Counted from the first letter of the stretch, positions 54,576 through 63,554 are shown. The stretch: 64,000 nucleotides of DNA from Truepera sp965215315 (GCA_965215315.1 CBDCDB010000008.1:3348001-3412000), one strand, 5' to 3'. Numbers and translations: made by a program. The notes: generated by a model from the sequence alone, not told the origin.

Positions 54576-56679
54576 TCACTGAGTTGAGGTTGGCTGGTCT
54601 GTCTTAAAGCTCAGCTGACGAACCCACGCAACGGGCACTTTGAGCAGAGTGACCGTACTCAACTCGGTATCGAGACCTGAACCCACCGCCAACGTTTTGC
54701 TGTCGGGACTGAAAGCTAAAGCCATACTCCTACCGTTATAGGTCTTTCCCGAAAAAGCTAACGGGGATACCCAACGCTTTTTGCGCTGCACGTCGAACAC
54801 CTCTAACCTCTACTCTCCCCGCTTCCTGGATGAAAGGAGAGCGACTAACCGCCAGCAGTGCCCCGTTCGGACTAAAGCTAAGGGTGTCGACGTAACGGTG
54901 CGGCCAGGAAAATTCGGCCATTTTTTCTTGCTGCTCAGTATCCCAAACTGTGACCGCTAGTCGGTGCGCGTCTGATTCTGTAGCCGTAGCCACTCCTAGC
55001 AGCGAACCTTGCGGGCTAAAAACTGTGGCGTCAGGCTGATCGCTACTATACGCCTGATCATTTGTATAGGCACGAAAAATTTTACTGCTCGACCCATCGA
55101 CGAGGTCTACACCGTAAAGCCACCCTGTTTCGGTAAGCACAACCAGACGTCCACTAGAGTGTTGAAAAGCCACGTCTCTGAGAGGCTCTCCGGCAATCCG
55201 AAAGGCTCTGACGATATCTCCCGACTGAACCTGCCACAAGACGATCGCACCTCCACTGTAGACACCCGCTAGATAGTCTCCCTCTGGCGAAAAGGCAACG
55301 GCTAAAAGCGACTCATCGTTGGGAGCTTGCAGCTCGTAGACAGGTTTACGAGCTGATACATTCCAAAGCATGGGTGGGTCTGGTACCCCTTGGAGTACCA
55401 GCCAGCGGTTGTCGGGGCTCAGCGTAAAACGGTTGGTAAAGCTTCCTGAGAGCTTGACCGTTTCTTCGCTAGTGCCTGAAGGCATGTTCCAAAATTGCAG
55501 GTTCTCGTCTCTCCCCAAGGTAATGAGATGTTTGGCGTCGGGCGTATAGGCTAGATCGGTGACGTAGTTAGCCACCGTACCTAGCTGCTCGGCGATAACC
55601 GATAAAAAGGGCCGGTTGGTGGTGACGAAACCTACGGGAAGCTTGCCACTTTGAGAAACGATCTTCTGGTCGCTGGGCAAAAAGGTCAGACAGTTTTCAC
55701 GGGTCTTTGCAAACCTACCTATGAGGTAGCGCTGGTCGGAAATACGCCAGACCTCGACGATCGGCGTGTCGACCTGATCGACCACACATCTAAAGAGCAG
55801 GGAACCGTCACGGCTAAACTCGAGCTTGCGGGCACTTTTATCTGAACTTAAGACGGCCTGCTCACGTCCGCTTACAACATCCCAAAAAACTGTGTTACCC
55901 CCGTACGTACTCGCTGCCAGCAGCTTACCATCAGGCGAAAATGTCAGATTCCGAATGGCGTCGGTTGCGTCCGAGCGCGTCAGTTTTCGGAACTCCCAGG
56001 TCGAGCTGTCAAAAAGGGTCAGCTCATGGTCTTCATCAGTTAGCGCAAAGGTGGTGTCGTTGGGGCTTAGCGCAAACTCACGTACGCGCCCAAAGAGTTC
56101 GTTGTCATAAGTGTCGGCTACTTGGCCGGTAGCTGGATCGATTTTATAAATGCTGTCGACCGGAACACCCATTTCAGCGCGTCCTCCCAAAAAATAGAGC
56201 GCTTTCCCCTGGCTGTCAAAGACGATCGGAGAGCCATTTTGATTGGTTTTTTTCTCGAGTGGCACCTCTTCATACTCGAGGGTAGAGAAGTCGGTGGCGC
56301 GGCGCGACCGCTCAGCGTCCCCACGCACCGTGCGCCGCCACAGCCGGGTCGTGTGCGAACTGGCTGCCAGAAAAGTTCCGTTCGGGCTGACTGCTAGCGC
56401 GTCGATAGCCTCCAAACCGCCATTTAAGGGTGTAGATTGTTCGCCCGTTCTTAAATCGACAGCTTGTAGATAGGTGTCAAAAGCCGCTACCAACACGGTT
56501 TTGTCCTGATCAACCGCTGCACCAACCCACTGGGCGTGATGACCTTGAAGCGTCGTGTGTACGGCCAGCCCGTCGCGCCTAAAAAACGTAAGTGAGAGAG
56601 GCAGCAGTATAGCCAAGGCAACAACTAAGCCCAAACCTAGATACACGAATAACTGCTTCTTTTTGCGCGTGAAGACCAT
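54576..56679 (-). pseudogene. Membrane-anchored WD40-repeat protein, one-base frameshift near the C-terminus
   Basis: Starts ATG 56679 with a short basic tail and one membrane helix (LFVYLGLGLVVALAILLPLS). About ten WD40-like blades of the form LxFSPDGKxLAxxxxxxxxxxWD follow (for example LTFSPDGKLLAASTYGGNTV, LSFSPNGALLAVSRS). The main frame ends at 54736 after AGRVEVRG. The next phase (from about 54800) supplies the expected last blade, FDVQRKKRWVSPLAF and MALAFSPDSKTLAVGSG, to 54576. One extra base near 54805 explains it; corrected length is 700 residues. It probably forms an extracytoplasmic or cytoplasmic propeller for protein binding. Confidence 0.75.
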
Positions 56680-57033
56680 ACGAACAGGCTACGGTAGGGT
56701 AGCCTGCCATACTGCGAAAAGTTCAACTATGCACCCATGCCAGAACCAGACTGGAGACACCTCACCATGTCGGTGCAGACAAGCTGGACAAAGGTCAACA
56801 GCACTGTGCTTAGAGAAAACAACAAAGCGCCTAAATTCTCGACCTCACTGACCACAAGCTGGAATTGCGGCACCGAAAGATTGATCTAAAAACTGAGTTC
56901 GTTTGAGTGGGCGAGAGGAGCCGGTAGGACGCTAGTTACCGCGGGCGGTGTGCAATATATGGAACGTCGGTACCGAAAATGATGTGTGGCGGCGTTGGAG
57001 AATTGCCTCCAACGCCGTAAATTTAGTTGTACA
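56680..57033. other. 354-bp intergenic stretch with a hairpin
   Basis: No gene is seen. An 11-bp perfect stem CGGCGTTGGAG / CTCCAACGCCG with a 6-base loop lies at 56990-57017, just downstream of the minus-strand gene ending at 57034. It could terminate that gene, but the U-tract is weak on either strand. Confidence 0.5.
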
Positions 57034-57411
57034 TTACGCCGCTCTCTCGAGTACCTGCTGTACCTCTAAGAGCCTAAGCTTGTACCGCAAACAGTCCCAG
57101 GTGACGCGAGCTTGCTCGAGTTCTCCTCTAGCTTCGTTTAGCGCCATCTCAAATCCGATCAGCTCAGCGTGTTCGTCGAAAAGTTTGAGCTTGAGAACGG
57201 CGTCTCTAGCCTCGGCGTTCTTACTTTCCACCCCTTTGACGAGCAGCTCAGCGCATTTGAACTCGAGCGAGCATCTCGCTTCAGCCAGAGTGTTCAAGGC
57301 TTCGGTGTAATGAGCTTGTGCCGCTTGCAGCCGGTGACACGCCTGATCAAAAACTTGCGGGACAAGGTGCGTGCTGGGGGCTAGCTTTGTAAGGGTAAGG
57401 GGTGAATTCAT
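57034..57411 (-). CDS. Hypothetical helical protein of the accessory region
   Basis: A 125-residue protein, mostly long amphipathic helices (QVFDQACHRLQAAQAHYTEA, then LKLFDEHAELIGFEMALNEA), likely a coiled coil. No family recognised. Its ATG at 57411 overlaps the stop of an upstream frame in ATGA, so it was co-translated with a gene that is now truncated by IS630. This coupling is the main evidence that it is real. Confidence 0.5.
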   Translation of the reverse strand: MNSPLTLTKLAPSTHLVPQVFDQACHRLQAAQAHYTEALNTLAEARCSLEFKCAELLVKGVESKNAEARDAVLKLKLFDEHAELIGFEMALNEARGELEQARVTWDCLRYKLRLLEVQQVLERAA

Positions 57412-57582
57412 AACGTCGCCTCCTGGCGTTTGGTTGTTTCGATCTGGCTAAGTTCGTGTTCGAGCTGCTCGATCTGGGTAGCAAGGCCGTAGTCACGAGA
57501 CGTAGGTGCTTGTAACCGGCGCTCGAGGCTTCTACGGGTTTGCAGTAAGGCGAGCTGCCGCTTTGTTGGCGGTGCAGTGAGT
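57408..57582 (-). pseudogene. 3' remnant of a gene cut by IS630
   Basis: In the minus direction the frame right after the IS end reads APPTKRQLALLQTRRSLERR and QIEQLEHELSQIETTKRQEA before TGA 57408-57410, which overlaps the next ATG. It is helical and coiled-coil-like, about 55 codons. On the other side of the IS, ATG-ATT with an AAAAGGA box is in frame but reaches TAA at the target site, so the original start is unclear. Confidence 0.45.
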
Positions 57583-57584
57583 TA

Positions 57585-58566
57585 CAGCGCTTTGCGTAAT
57601 CACTGATAGCGTAGATTATAGCCGGAATGACCGAACCAGCCAAGGATGTCTTGCAAGGAGATGGTTTTCAGGGCAGCGGCAATGGCTTGATCGAGGGCGT
57701 CTCGAGCTCGTGCCTGGCTCGCTTTGACGAAGGTCTTGATTTTAGAAAGCGCTTCTTCGATGGGGTTCAGGTCCGGTGAGTAAGGTGGCAGGAAAAGCAG
57801 CGAGCAGCCTTTGGAAGCCAGCGATTCGGCGACCCTATCGCCTTTATGGATACGGTGGTTGTCAAGGACAACGATCTGACCTGGGGTAAGGGTAGGTACA
57901 AGCATCTGCTCGACATAGGTCTCGAACGCAAGGCCGTCAACGCTGCCCTGAAGTGTCATGGGAGCTTGCAGTCCGTTAAGGGAAAGGGCGGCGATGAGGC
58001 TGGTATTCTCACCCCGGTTACGGGGCACTTGGTTGTAAGCGCGTTCCCCCTTCGGAGCACGGGCGTAGAGAGGTGTCATAGCAAAGTTAAAGCCGCTCTC
58101 ATCGACAAAGACGACTTTGCCTGGGTCAACACAGAACACTTTAGCCAGCCAGCGCAAGCGTTGCCCTTCGTCACGTTCACTCGCTCCCAACGTCTTTTTT
58201 TCTCGATAGATCAGCACGCTGCATCGTGCGGCACATGGCTACGATGCTGACCTTGACGCCCTGCTGTTCTTCCCAGAGTTCGCAGTGTCTGGCCAGGGTG
58301 ACCTGGTTATGCTGTCTGACTTGTTCGCTTAGCAGCTCATACGCTTCGGCTGGAATTAACGCGCTGCGGCCCGGTGGTGCCTTGGCTGCCAGCTCCCCGT
58401 GAGCGGCTGAGGTAACGCCGCACCGTCGCCACGCCTACCTTGAAGCGCGCTGCAACGTCCTGATGCTTCTGCCCTTCCGCTACCGCTTCGACAATTCGTT
58501 CGCGTAAGTCGAGTGAGTATGCCATGCTCCACTATGACGCTATATCAAAGCTAGCGCAAATCGCTG
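57585..58566 (-). mobile_element. IS630-family element (second type)
   Basis: The left end after TA (57583-57584) is CAGCGCTTTGCGTAATC; the right end, reverse-complemented, is CAGCGATTTGCGCTAGC before TA (58567-58568). 982 bp, TA target duplication. It shows a different sequence from the IS630 at 12.3 kb. Confidence 0.82.
57600..58525 (-). pseudogene. IS630 transposase with two frameshifts
   Basis: The N-terminal frame (58525-58337) holds YSLDLRERIVEAVAEGQKHQ with DVAARFKVGVATVRRYLSRS. A +1 shift near 58390 leads to APPGRSALIPAEAYELL and VRQHNQVTLARHCELWEEQQ. A second shift at an A7 run near 58200 leads to KTLGASERDEGQRLRWLAKV, VVFVDESGFNF (first Asp), IVVLDNHRIHKGD (second Asp) and PDLNPIEEALSKIK (Glu). 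Two shifts in the same direction make it less likely to be simple programmed recoding. Confidence 0.75.
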
Positions 58567-58740
58567 TAAATCATCAGCGTTCCTTTTAGGTGAGAGGTTC
58601 AGAAGGGCAGGTCATCGACTCCTTCGTCTGTATCGGCTTCTTCGGTAGGTTCGTCCTCGAGGCGCGAAAGTGCGGCGAGTAGCTCGTAGCGGTCGGCTAG
58701 CACCTCAACGTCCAGGCGAATATCTGAGATACAAAACGGG

Positions 58741-59829
58741 CTAAGTACACGACAAAAGTCTAAAACAGCTGTCTAGCTCACGGCTTCTGGTCATTAAGTT
58801 GGAGAGCAAGTGTCTAAGGTAGTCTAAGCCAGTGCGAAACAAAGACTTCTTTTTGCGACCGTGCGACTTTAGCGGCACAGGCTTGCGCTTTGTATGAACG
58901 AACTCACCGACTTTCAAAGCCCATAAGAAAGCGAGACTTACAACGACCAGTAAGGTGCTGATACGGTCTAAATGTCTAAGATGGGTTGCTTCAAAGTCGA
59001 AGCCGCTGCTTTTCAAGGCTTTGAATAGCGACTCAATGTAGTACCCGCACTAGCGGGGGCCCAGTGGCCCTACACTTTGCCAACGCTGAGCGTAGCTTGC
59101 GAGAGCTTGCCCAGGAGAGCAGTTAGTCACGACAATGAGGTACTCGCCGTCGGGTAAACGTGCGCCTGCAAGCGCAAGCTCATGACCGAAGATGGCGTAA
59201 CGTTGTTTAAGAACCTTGTGTTCGCCTATAGGCAGGTGCTGAAAAAAGCCGAACAGCTTAAACCAACCGTCGCCCAGCGCGTCCTTAGGCACACGAATAA
59301 CAAAGGGCAAATTTTGCTTGCACAAGTAGGCAAACCAGTCACCCCCGCTAAACTCCCTGTCGGCTAGCAGCACCTCGAGTTGTTCTGAAGGCAAAAACGT
59401 CAACAAGCGTTCCAAGAGCGCAATCCGTTCTTGTGTTGCCGAGTTGCCTGCTTTGGGTAGCAGACACCAAAGCAGGGGAACCGCTACGCCCTCATGGGCA
59501 TAGGCAAGGGTCAAGATATTGATGTCGAGCTTACCAAACTTCCAGTTCGTCCGGTCTAGACACAAGCGGTAGCGCTTTTGTGAATGTAACTGCACCACGT
59601 AGCTGAACACCAACTCATCGGACAAATACAGCCCTCGGAAAAACCGTTGTGCCCGTCGGTAAAATGAATCTGGCTGCGCCTTACCCTCCATCATCCCGAC
59701 CAGAGATGCCAGATTGACCGTCTTTGCCTGAACCATAGCGATGACCAATAGGCTCAAGAATTCAAGCCGTGACCTATGCAGCTTCAAGCCGCTCGCTTTC
59801 AACTGTGCCATTAACCCGGTATGCTTCAT
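58741..59829 (-). pseudogene. IS4 transposase with a 39-bp stop-containing insert
   Basis: ATG 59829 (KHTGLMAQLKASGLKLHRSR) follows AAAGGAGAGCAG. The DDE residues are in RLCLDRTNWKFGKLDI, VLLADREFSGGDW and, after the insert, IESLFKALKSSGFDFE. ASYAQRWQ is followed by a 39-bp segment containing an in-frame TAG (59037-59075). Removing it gives YAQRWQ-IESLFKAL, the normal YREK-region sequence. The stop at 58743-58741 lies in the terminal repeat. Confidence 0.82.
59037..59075. repeat. 39-bp hairpin-containing insertion in the IS4 transposase
   Basis: On the plus strand it contains CCCGC-ACTA-GCGGG and GGGCCCAGTGGCCC, two small inverted repeats. Its length is a multiple of three, but it brings a stop codon between the RWQ and IESLF residues of the transposase. 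Confidence 0.55.
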
Positions 59830-60064
59830 CTGCTCTCCTTTGAAGTGGTTTGTCGCAATCACCATTCTTCATCGGAGAGCCCCTTACTTCAATATTGTCG
59901 TGTACTAAGCAAAACGGGGCAACTTGACGTGGCGGGTCTGAATGGGCAAACTGGGGCATCGTTCTCCTTTATGGGGCAGAGCGGAGGCCCACGTTGTCTT
60001 TGACTGGAAAGCGTGGGCCTTATGGCTGGACGTGGGCAAGCAACCTCCTTTCTTCCCAACCCTC

Positions 60065-60088
60065 CTGCACGTGCGCTAGCGCGTGCTA
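60065..60088. repeat. 24-bp palindrome-like repeat, copy A
   Basis: CTGCACGTGCG-CTA-GCGCGTGCTA, identical at 21 of 24 positions to copy B at 61022-61045; only the centre differs. It is near-palindromic (GCACGTGCGC/GCGCGTGC) and lies about 106 bp upstream of the DDLPF gene start. Confidence 0.65.
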
Positions 60089-60116
60089 ATTTGCTCTGCT
60101 GTCGTCTCCCACTACG

Positions 60117-60974
60117 TCAATAGGCAGTTTGTTTGAAAGCCGCCACCATCCCCGTCGCTGCTCTCGCCGCCTTCTCACCAGCCGCAAGCAGCTCATCAGG
60201 ATGGTCTGTCCAGCTCGCTAAGTAAGGAAAGGTGTAGCGCGAGGTATCTAGCCCCAGTTCATGCAGTACCAGAAAGGCGCAGCTCTCAGCCTCGAGTTCA
60301 CACAGGTGCCGCTGTTCTCCCTCTTCAGGTTCAGCATGGAGCAGGGCGTGAGCGAGTTCGTGGATCAGGGTCTTCAAGGTTTGCAGCGGCGGCAATTCGG
60401 CCCTTACTGTAATCGTCCGCTTCGTCACCGAGAACGAACCGAAGACGCCTGCACGAAGTTCTTGGTAACAGACGGGAAAGCCTTTAGCAGCAGCAAAAGC
60501 TTCGGCGCGTATCAACACCTCTCGGATAACTTTGCTGTCAGCCTCGAGCAGCGTTGGGACCGGTAATTCTGGTAACGGCTCACCGTCCGTTTGTGACACG
60601 TCGAAGACGCGGGCTGAACGGAACCCCACGACGCGCTGCTCCTCTTCGCCGCTTTTCTCTTCAGCAACCTTACGAACGATAGGGGCAAGAATGGAGAGGC
60701 TCGTTTCACCCTTTCTTACCTGTCGCCCCAGCTCCTGCCAGCGGCGATACCCTGCGACCAGGGTGGCGTCGGGCCGTTGCAAGTAGATCAGTAGGGCGTT
60801 GTTAAACGAATAGCTGTGAAACTTGGTTTTGAACTTCAAGGCTGTTTGCCACGCCTCCGAGTCGAGGAGTTCGGTAACACCTGCGCGCAAGCGTTCTAGT
60901 GCAGGGTTGGGCTTGTCCCGTTGAGCACGGTTAGATTTTGGTAAAGCCGATGATGTATGCGTGGTCTGGTACAT
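60117..60974 (-). CDS. ardC: ArdC-like antirestriction protein with zinc-metalloprotease motif
   Basis: A 285-residue protein. ATG 60974 is chosen because GGAGGTGCGTT precedes it; the frame is open to 61061. The N-terminal ssDNA-binding ArdC domain (DUF1738) shows FHSYSFNNALLIYLQRPDA, AGYRRWQELGRQVRKGETSL and the closing RVVGFRSARVFDVSQT. The C-terminal part has a zinc site LIHELAHALLH and EAESCAFLVLHELGL. Such proteins, typical of conjugative plasmids and integrative elements, protect incoming single-stranded DNA from restriction. A small gene with an SSB-like tail follows. Confidence 0.88.
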   Translation of the reverse strand: MYQTTHTSSALPKSNRAQRDKPNPALERLRAGVTELLDSEAWQTALKFKTKFHSYSFNNALLIYLQRPDATLVAGYRRWQELGRQVRKGETSLSILAPIVRKVAEEKSGEEEQRVVGFRSARVFDVSQTDGEPLPELPVPTLLEADSKVIREVLIRAEAFAAAKGFPVCYQELRAGVFGSFSVTKRTITVRAELPPLQTLKTLIHELAHALLHAEPEEGEQRHLCELEAESCAFLVLHELGLDTSRYTFPYLASWTDHPDELLAAGEKAARAATGMVAAFKQTAY

Positions 60975-61021
60975 AACGCACCTCCAAAAAGAAGTCAGGA
61001 CGATGCCTGCTCCCTTTCTGC

Positions 61022-61045
61022 CTGCACGTGCGGACGCGCGTGCTA
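61022..61045. repeat. 24-bp palindrome-like repeat, copy B
   Basis: CTGCACGTGCG-GAC-GCGCGTGCTA, 48 bp upstream of the ardC start codon. See copy A. The position of both copies before minus-strand genes suggests an operator of one regulator. Confidence 0.65.
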
Positions 61046-61103
61046 GAGGATAGAAATGCAACGAAATAGATACGTTTTAATTACCTTTGTGTATACTAGA
61101 AGT

Positions 61104-61472
61104 ATGACTCAGCTCCTTGAACACACCCTCTTAAGCGCTCACGATGCTCGCTCAGGCAGGCTCGACGCTCTTAAACTGGCGCGTACCCTGGCGCTCAGCA
61201 CCCCTCAGATGGCGCGGATTATGGGCTACACCCCAGCGGGACTCCGCAAGAATCCCAGCTCGGAGCGGCTTCAGAGCAGACTGCAAGCGTTAGTTGAGCT
61301 GACGCAGCGCCTCAAGGTTGTATTCGGGGGCGACCTCAGCTACGCTCTGATCTGGCTTAAAGCGCCGCACCCTGACCTTGAGGGCAAAACCCCGCTGAGT
61401 TGTCTTGAAGCGGGTCACGGCGACGCGGTTGAACTTCTTATCTATGCGATGGAAACCGGGCAACCGCTTTAG
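61104..61472 (+). CDS. Xre/MbcA/ParS-type antitoxin of a RES-Xre module
   Basis: A 122-residue protein. ATG 61104 (MTQLLEHTLLSAHDARSGRL) is preferred to the open start at 61056. The N-terminal half is a Xre-like helix-turn-helix (LALSTPQMARIMGYTPAGLR). The C-terminal half is the MbcA/ParS/Xre toxin-binding domain (LVELTQRLKVVFGGDLSYAL, LKAPHPDLEGKTPLSCLEAG), the DUF2384 pattern. It neutralises the RES toxin encoded by the overlapping next gene, whose GTG start shares the last base of this stop codon. Confidence 0.9.
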   Translation: MTQLLEHTLLSAHDARSGRLDALKLARTLALSTPQMARIMGYTPAGLRKNPSSERLQSRLQALVELTQRLKVVFGGDLSYALIWLKAPHPDLEGKTPLSCLEAGHGDAVELLIYAMETGQPL

Positions 61473-61559
61473 TGCTCTCGGGTCAAAAGCTGAGCGCGTG
61501 AACTTACCCCGCCTTGAAAGACAGAAAGATAAGGTTCACGATTCAAGGCGAGGTGGAAA

Positions 61560-61871
61560 ATGGCAGAGCGAAAGGTTTATACGGCAGAGTTCAAGCTCGA
61601 GGCAGTGCATTTAGTGCAGCAGCCGGAGAAAACGGTAGGGCAAGTAGCGGACGAGCTAGGCATAGGGCGCTCGACCTTGACGGCATGGTTGCGGCAACAC
61701 CGACAACGAGGTGAAAGGGCGTTTCCCGGTCATGGTCGGCCTGCGCTGACAGCCGAGGAAGAGGAGATTCGGCGGCTTAAACGGGAGTTGGAGATTACGC
61801 GTCAGGAGCGTGACATCCTCAAAAAGGCCACGGCCTTCTTACAGGTTAGAGCAAAGCTCAAAGGCTCTTAG
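61560..61871 (+). CDS. IS3 OrfA (helix-turn-helix protein)
   Basis: A 103-residue protein: AERKVYTAEFKLEAVHLVQQ, then the HTH_Tnp_1 motif VADELGIGRSTLTAWLRQ and a C-terminal leucine-zipper helix (EEIRRLKRELEITRQERDIL, ending KKATAFL). It binds the element ends and normally fuses to OrfB by frameshifting. ATG 61560 follows GGTGGAAA. Confidence 0.9.
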   Translation: MAERKVYTAEFKLEAVHLVQQPEKTVGQVADELGIGRSTLTAWLRQHRQRGERAFPGHGRPALTAEEEEIRRLKRELEITRQERDILKKATAFLQVRAKLKGS

Positions 61872-61895
61872 CCTTCACCTAGCCAAGGAGAGCAA

Positions 61896-62753
61896 GTGAG
61901 ATACGCCTTTATCGAGCAAGAGCGCCGCAATTACGCCGTAGGGCTGCTTTGCCGGGTGATGCAGGTATCTCGGAGTGGGTTTTACGCTTGGTGGAGAAGG
62001 CCAAAAAGTGAGCAGGCAGAGCGAGACGAAGTGCTGACAGAAAAGATACGGGCAATTCACGCCCAGAGCCGTGGCAACTACGGCGCACCCAGGGTTCATG
62101 CCGAGCTATGTGACCAGAGAGTCGGTTGCGGCAAGAAGCGTATCGCACGGTTGATGCGGCTAGCGGGGCTGAGAGGAAAGTGCAAGGGCGAGAGTAAGCA
62201 GAAACGAAGTAGAACCGGCCTGCCTACAGCGAACAATCTCCTGGGGAGTAAACTCGGTGCGGCAAAGCCTAACGAGGTATGGATGTCGGACATTACCTAC
62301 CTCCGCACGCAAGAGGGCTGGCTTTACTTAGCGGTGGTGCTCGACGCTTTTTCGAGACGTGTCGTGGGCTGGGCGATGCAGACACGGCTCACCACGTCAC
62401 TCACCTTGGCTGCGCTCGATATGGCACACCAGCGAAGAAAGCCCCCGCTCGGACTTATTCATCACTCGGATCGCGGTTCCCAATATATGAGTGGCGACTA
62501 TCAACGTGCCCTACAAGCAGCAGGGATGCTTACCAGCACGAGCGGCAACTGCTTGGAAAATGCCGTGGCAGAAAGCTTTTTCGCCACCCTGAAGACTGAG
62601 GAAGTACAGAGTTACCCCTACGAAACTAGGGCGCAGGCGAGGAGGTGCGTATTCGATTACCTGGAGGTGTTTTATAATCGGCAACGACGACACTCAAGTT
62701 TGGGCTTTCAACCCCCGGTGAAGTTCGAGAAACAGGCAATGACGCTTATCTGA
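61896..62753 (+). CDS. IS3 OrfB (DDE integrase)
   Basis: A 285-residue rve-type integrase starting at GTG 61896 after AAGGAG. The N-terminal HTH_21 region (AIHAQSRGNYGAPRVHAELC) leads to the catalytic core with WMSDITYLRTQEGWLYLAVV (Asp), LIHHSDRGSQYMSGDYQRAL (Asp) and NAVAESFFATLKTEEV (Glu, D-D-35-E). The C-terminal FDYLEVFYNRQRRHSSLGF is typical. All catalytic residues are present. Confidence 0.93.
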   Translation: MRYAFIEQERRNYAVGLLCRVMQVSRSGFYAWWRRPKSEQAERDEVLTEKIRAIHAQSRGNYGAPRVHAELCDQRVGCGKKRIARLMRLAGLRGKCKGESKQKRSRTGLPTANNLLGSKLGAAKPNEVWMSDITYLRTQEGWLYLAVVLDAFSRRVVGWAMQTRLTTSLTLAALDMAHQRRKPPLGLIHHSDRGSQYMSGDYQRALQAAGMLTSTSGNCLENAVAESFFATLKTEEVQSYPYETRAQARRCVFDYLEVFYNRQRRHSSLGFQPPVKFEKQAMTLI

Positions 62754-63347
62754 GTGTCTACGGTGGCGGGGTAAGTTCAGCGGCTCTAGCTCAGCTGCCC
62801 AAGCAACCTGCCGAGGGAACGGCGTACCGCGTCATTCCGGCACGCTTTTATCTCACCGCATTAAGCGCGGTCGGCTCAGCTAAGCGCGGGGGACGCTACA
62901 ATCCGCGGGGTCAGCTCGAAGCGCTCTACTTATCCGAAAGTCCAGTCGTTGCCCTGCAAGAGGTCGAGGCGGTGCAGCAAACGAGTCGTGAACTCGTCGG
63001 ACTCAACTTTGGGCCTAAGACACTCCTCAGCGTGCAGTACACGCTGAGCCGTATGCTTGACCTCACCGAACCAGAGATTCAGAGGATGCTCGGCACCACC
63101 ACAGCGGAACTTATTAAGCCCTGGGCGCTGATCCAGTCCGTCACGGGCAGCGCACCCACGCAGCAACTTGGTTTGGCCTCGCAACAGGCGGGTTTCGAGG
63201 CGCTCAGGGTTCCATCTGCAAAAAACCCAAGTGTAGCTAACCTGGTCATCTTTCCCAACACACTTGCACCTGCTTCAACATTGCGAGTGTTCGACGATTC
63301 GGGCTTTATCGACGCAAGCTTGCCCTAAAAGCGCTAAGGTAGAGCCC

Positions 63348-63497
63348 ATGACTTACGAAGAACGCGCTGAACAAACCGCTTTTGTCGAGCTAGCGTCTGT
63401 AGAACGCTACAGCGAGGCTCGGATCCGTGAGTTCGAGCAGAATGCTGAGATGACTGAAGCGGAACTCGCTCAGGCAAAGGCCAGATGGAACTTATGA
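63348..63497 (+). CDS. Small acidic helical protein after the RES toxin
   Basis: A 49-residue protein, ATG 63348, 19 bp after the toxin stop with a GGTAGAG box. It is highly charged (EERAEQTAFVELASVERYSE, EMTEAELAQAKARW) and probably helical. No family recognised. Its position between one Xre-RES module and a second Xre-like gene suggests a small module component or an orphan. Confidence 0.45.
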   Translation: MTYEERAEQTAFVELASVERYSEARIREFEQNAEMTEAELAQAKARWNL

Positions 63498-63554
63498 GTG
63501 AATACACCGCTTTTGCCCGTCGATATGCTTGCTAGGCTGGCAGTAGTGACGCCT

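Larger units (their letters stand above)
58741..59909 (-). mobile_element. IS4-family element
   Basis: The left end CTAAGTACACGACAA (58741-58755) and the right end (59895-59909, reverse complement CTTAGTACACGACAA) match at 14 of 15 positions. The direct target repeat CAAAACGGG lies at 58732-58740 and 59910-59918. 1169 bp. It interrupts the small DDLPF gene. Confidence 0.93.
58599..59959 (-). pseudogene. 60-residue protein with SSB-like C-terminal tail, split by IS4
   Basis: With the IS4 element and one copy of its 9-bp target removed, a single frame of 61 codons appears. Start ATG 59959 follows AAAGGAGAACG. The protein begins MPQFAHSDPPRQVAPF, continues CISDIRLDVEVLADRYELLA and ends in an acidic tail EEADTDEGVDDLPF, stop 58599-58601. 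The acidic linker and the D-D-L-P-F end are the signature of the SSB C-terminal peptide, which docks many repair proteins, but there is no OB-fold. It follows the antirestriction gene on the same strand. Function unknown. Confidence 0.7.
61499..62779 (+). mobile_element. IS3-family element
   Basis: Inverted repeats TGAACTTACCCCGCC (61499-61513) and GGCGGGGTAAGTTCA (62765-62779), direct repeat GCG on both flanks (61496-61498, 62780-62782). 1281 bp with orfA and orfB. It appears intact. Confidence 0.93.
61472..63328 (+). pseudogene. RES-domain toxin split after its ninth codon by IS3
   Basis: GTG 61472 overlaps the antitoxin TAG. The first nine codons read VLSGQKLSA. The IS3 element follows. 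The frame resumes at 62783 as ALAQLPKQPAEGTAYRVIPA and KRGGRYNPRGQLEALYLSES, the RES signature with the R-Y-N-P-x-G pocket. It runs to TAA at 63326-63328. Joined, it is 190 residues. RES toxins degrade NAD. The insertion keeps 27 codon bases at the 5' end and a GCG duplication. No good start precedes the downstream part, so toxin is probably not made. Confidence 0.88.

Noticed and set aside
57347..57643. 98-residue frame across the IS630 end
   Set aside because: It starts inside the element in a non-transposase frame and crosses the terminal repeat; the coupled frame ending at 57408 is a better fit to the host gene.
58599..58740. A truncated ssb gene, suggested by the DDLPF end
   Set aside because: After removing IS4 the frame starts at a good ATG only 60 codons away and has no OB-fold sequence, so it is a separate small gene.
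60261..60566. Plus-strand frames opposite ardC
   Set aside because: They are shadows of the minus-strand ArdC gene, which has clear domains and a strong ribosome site.
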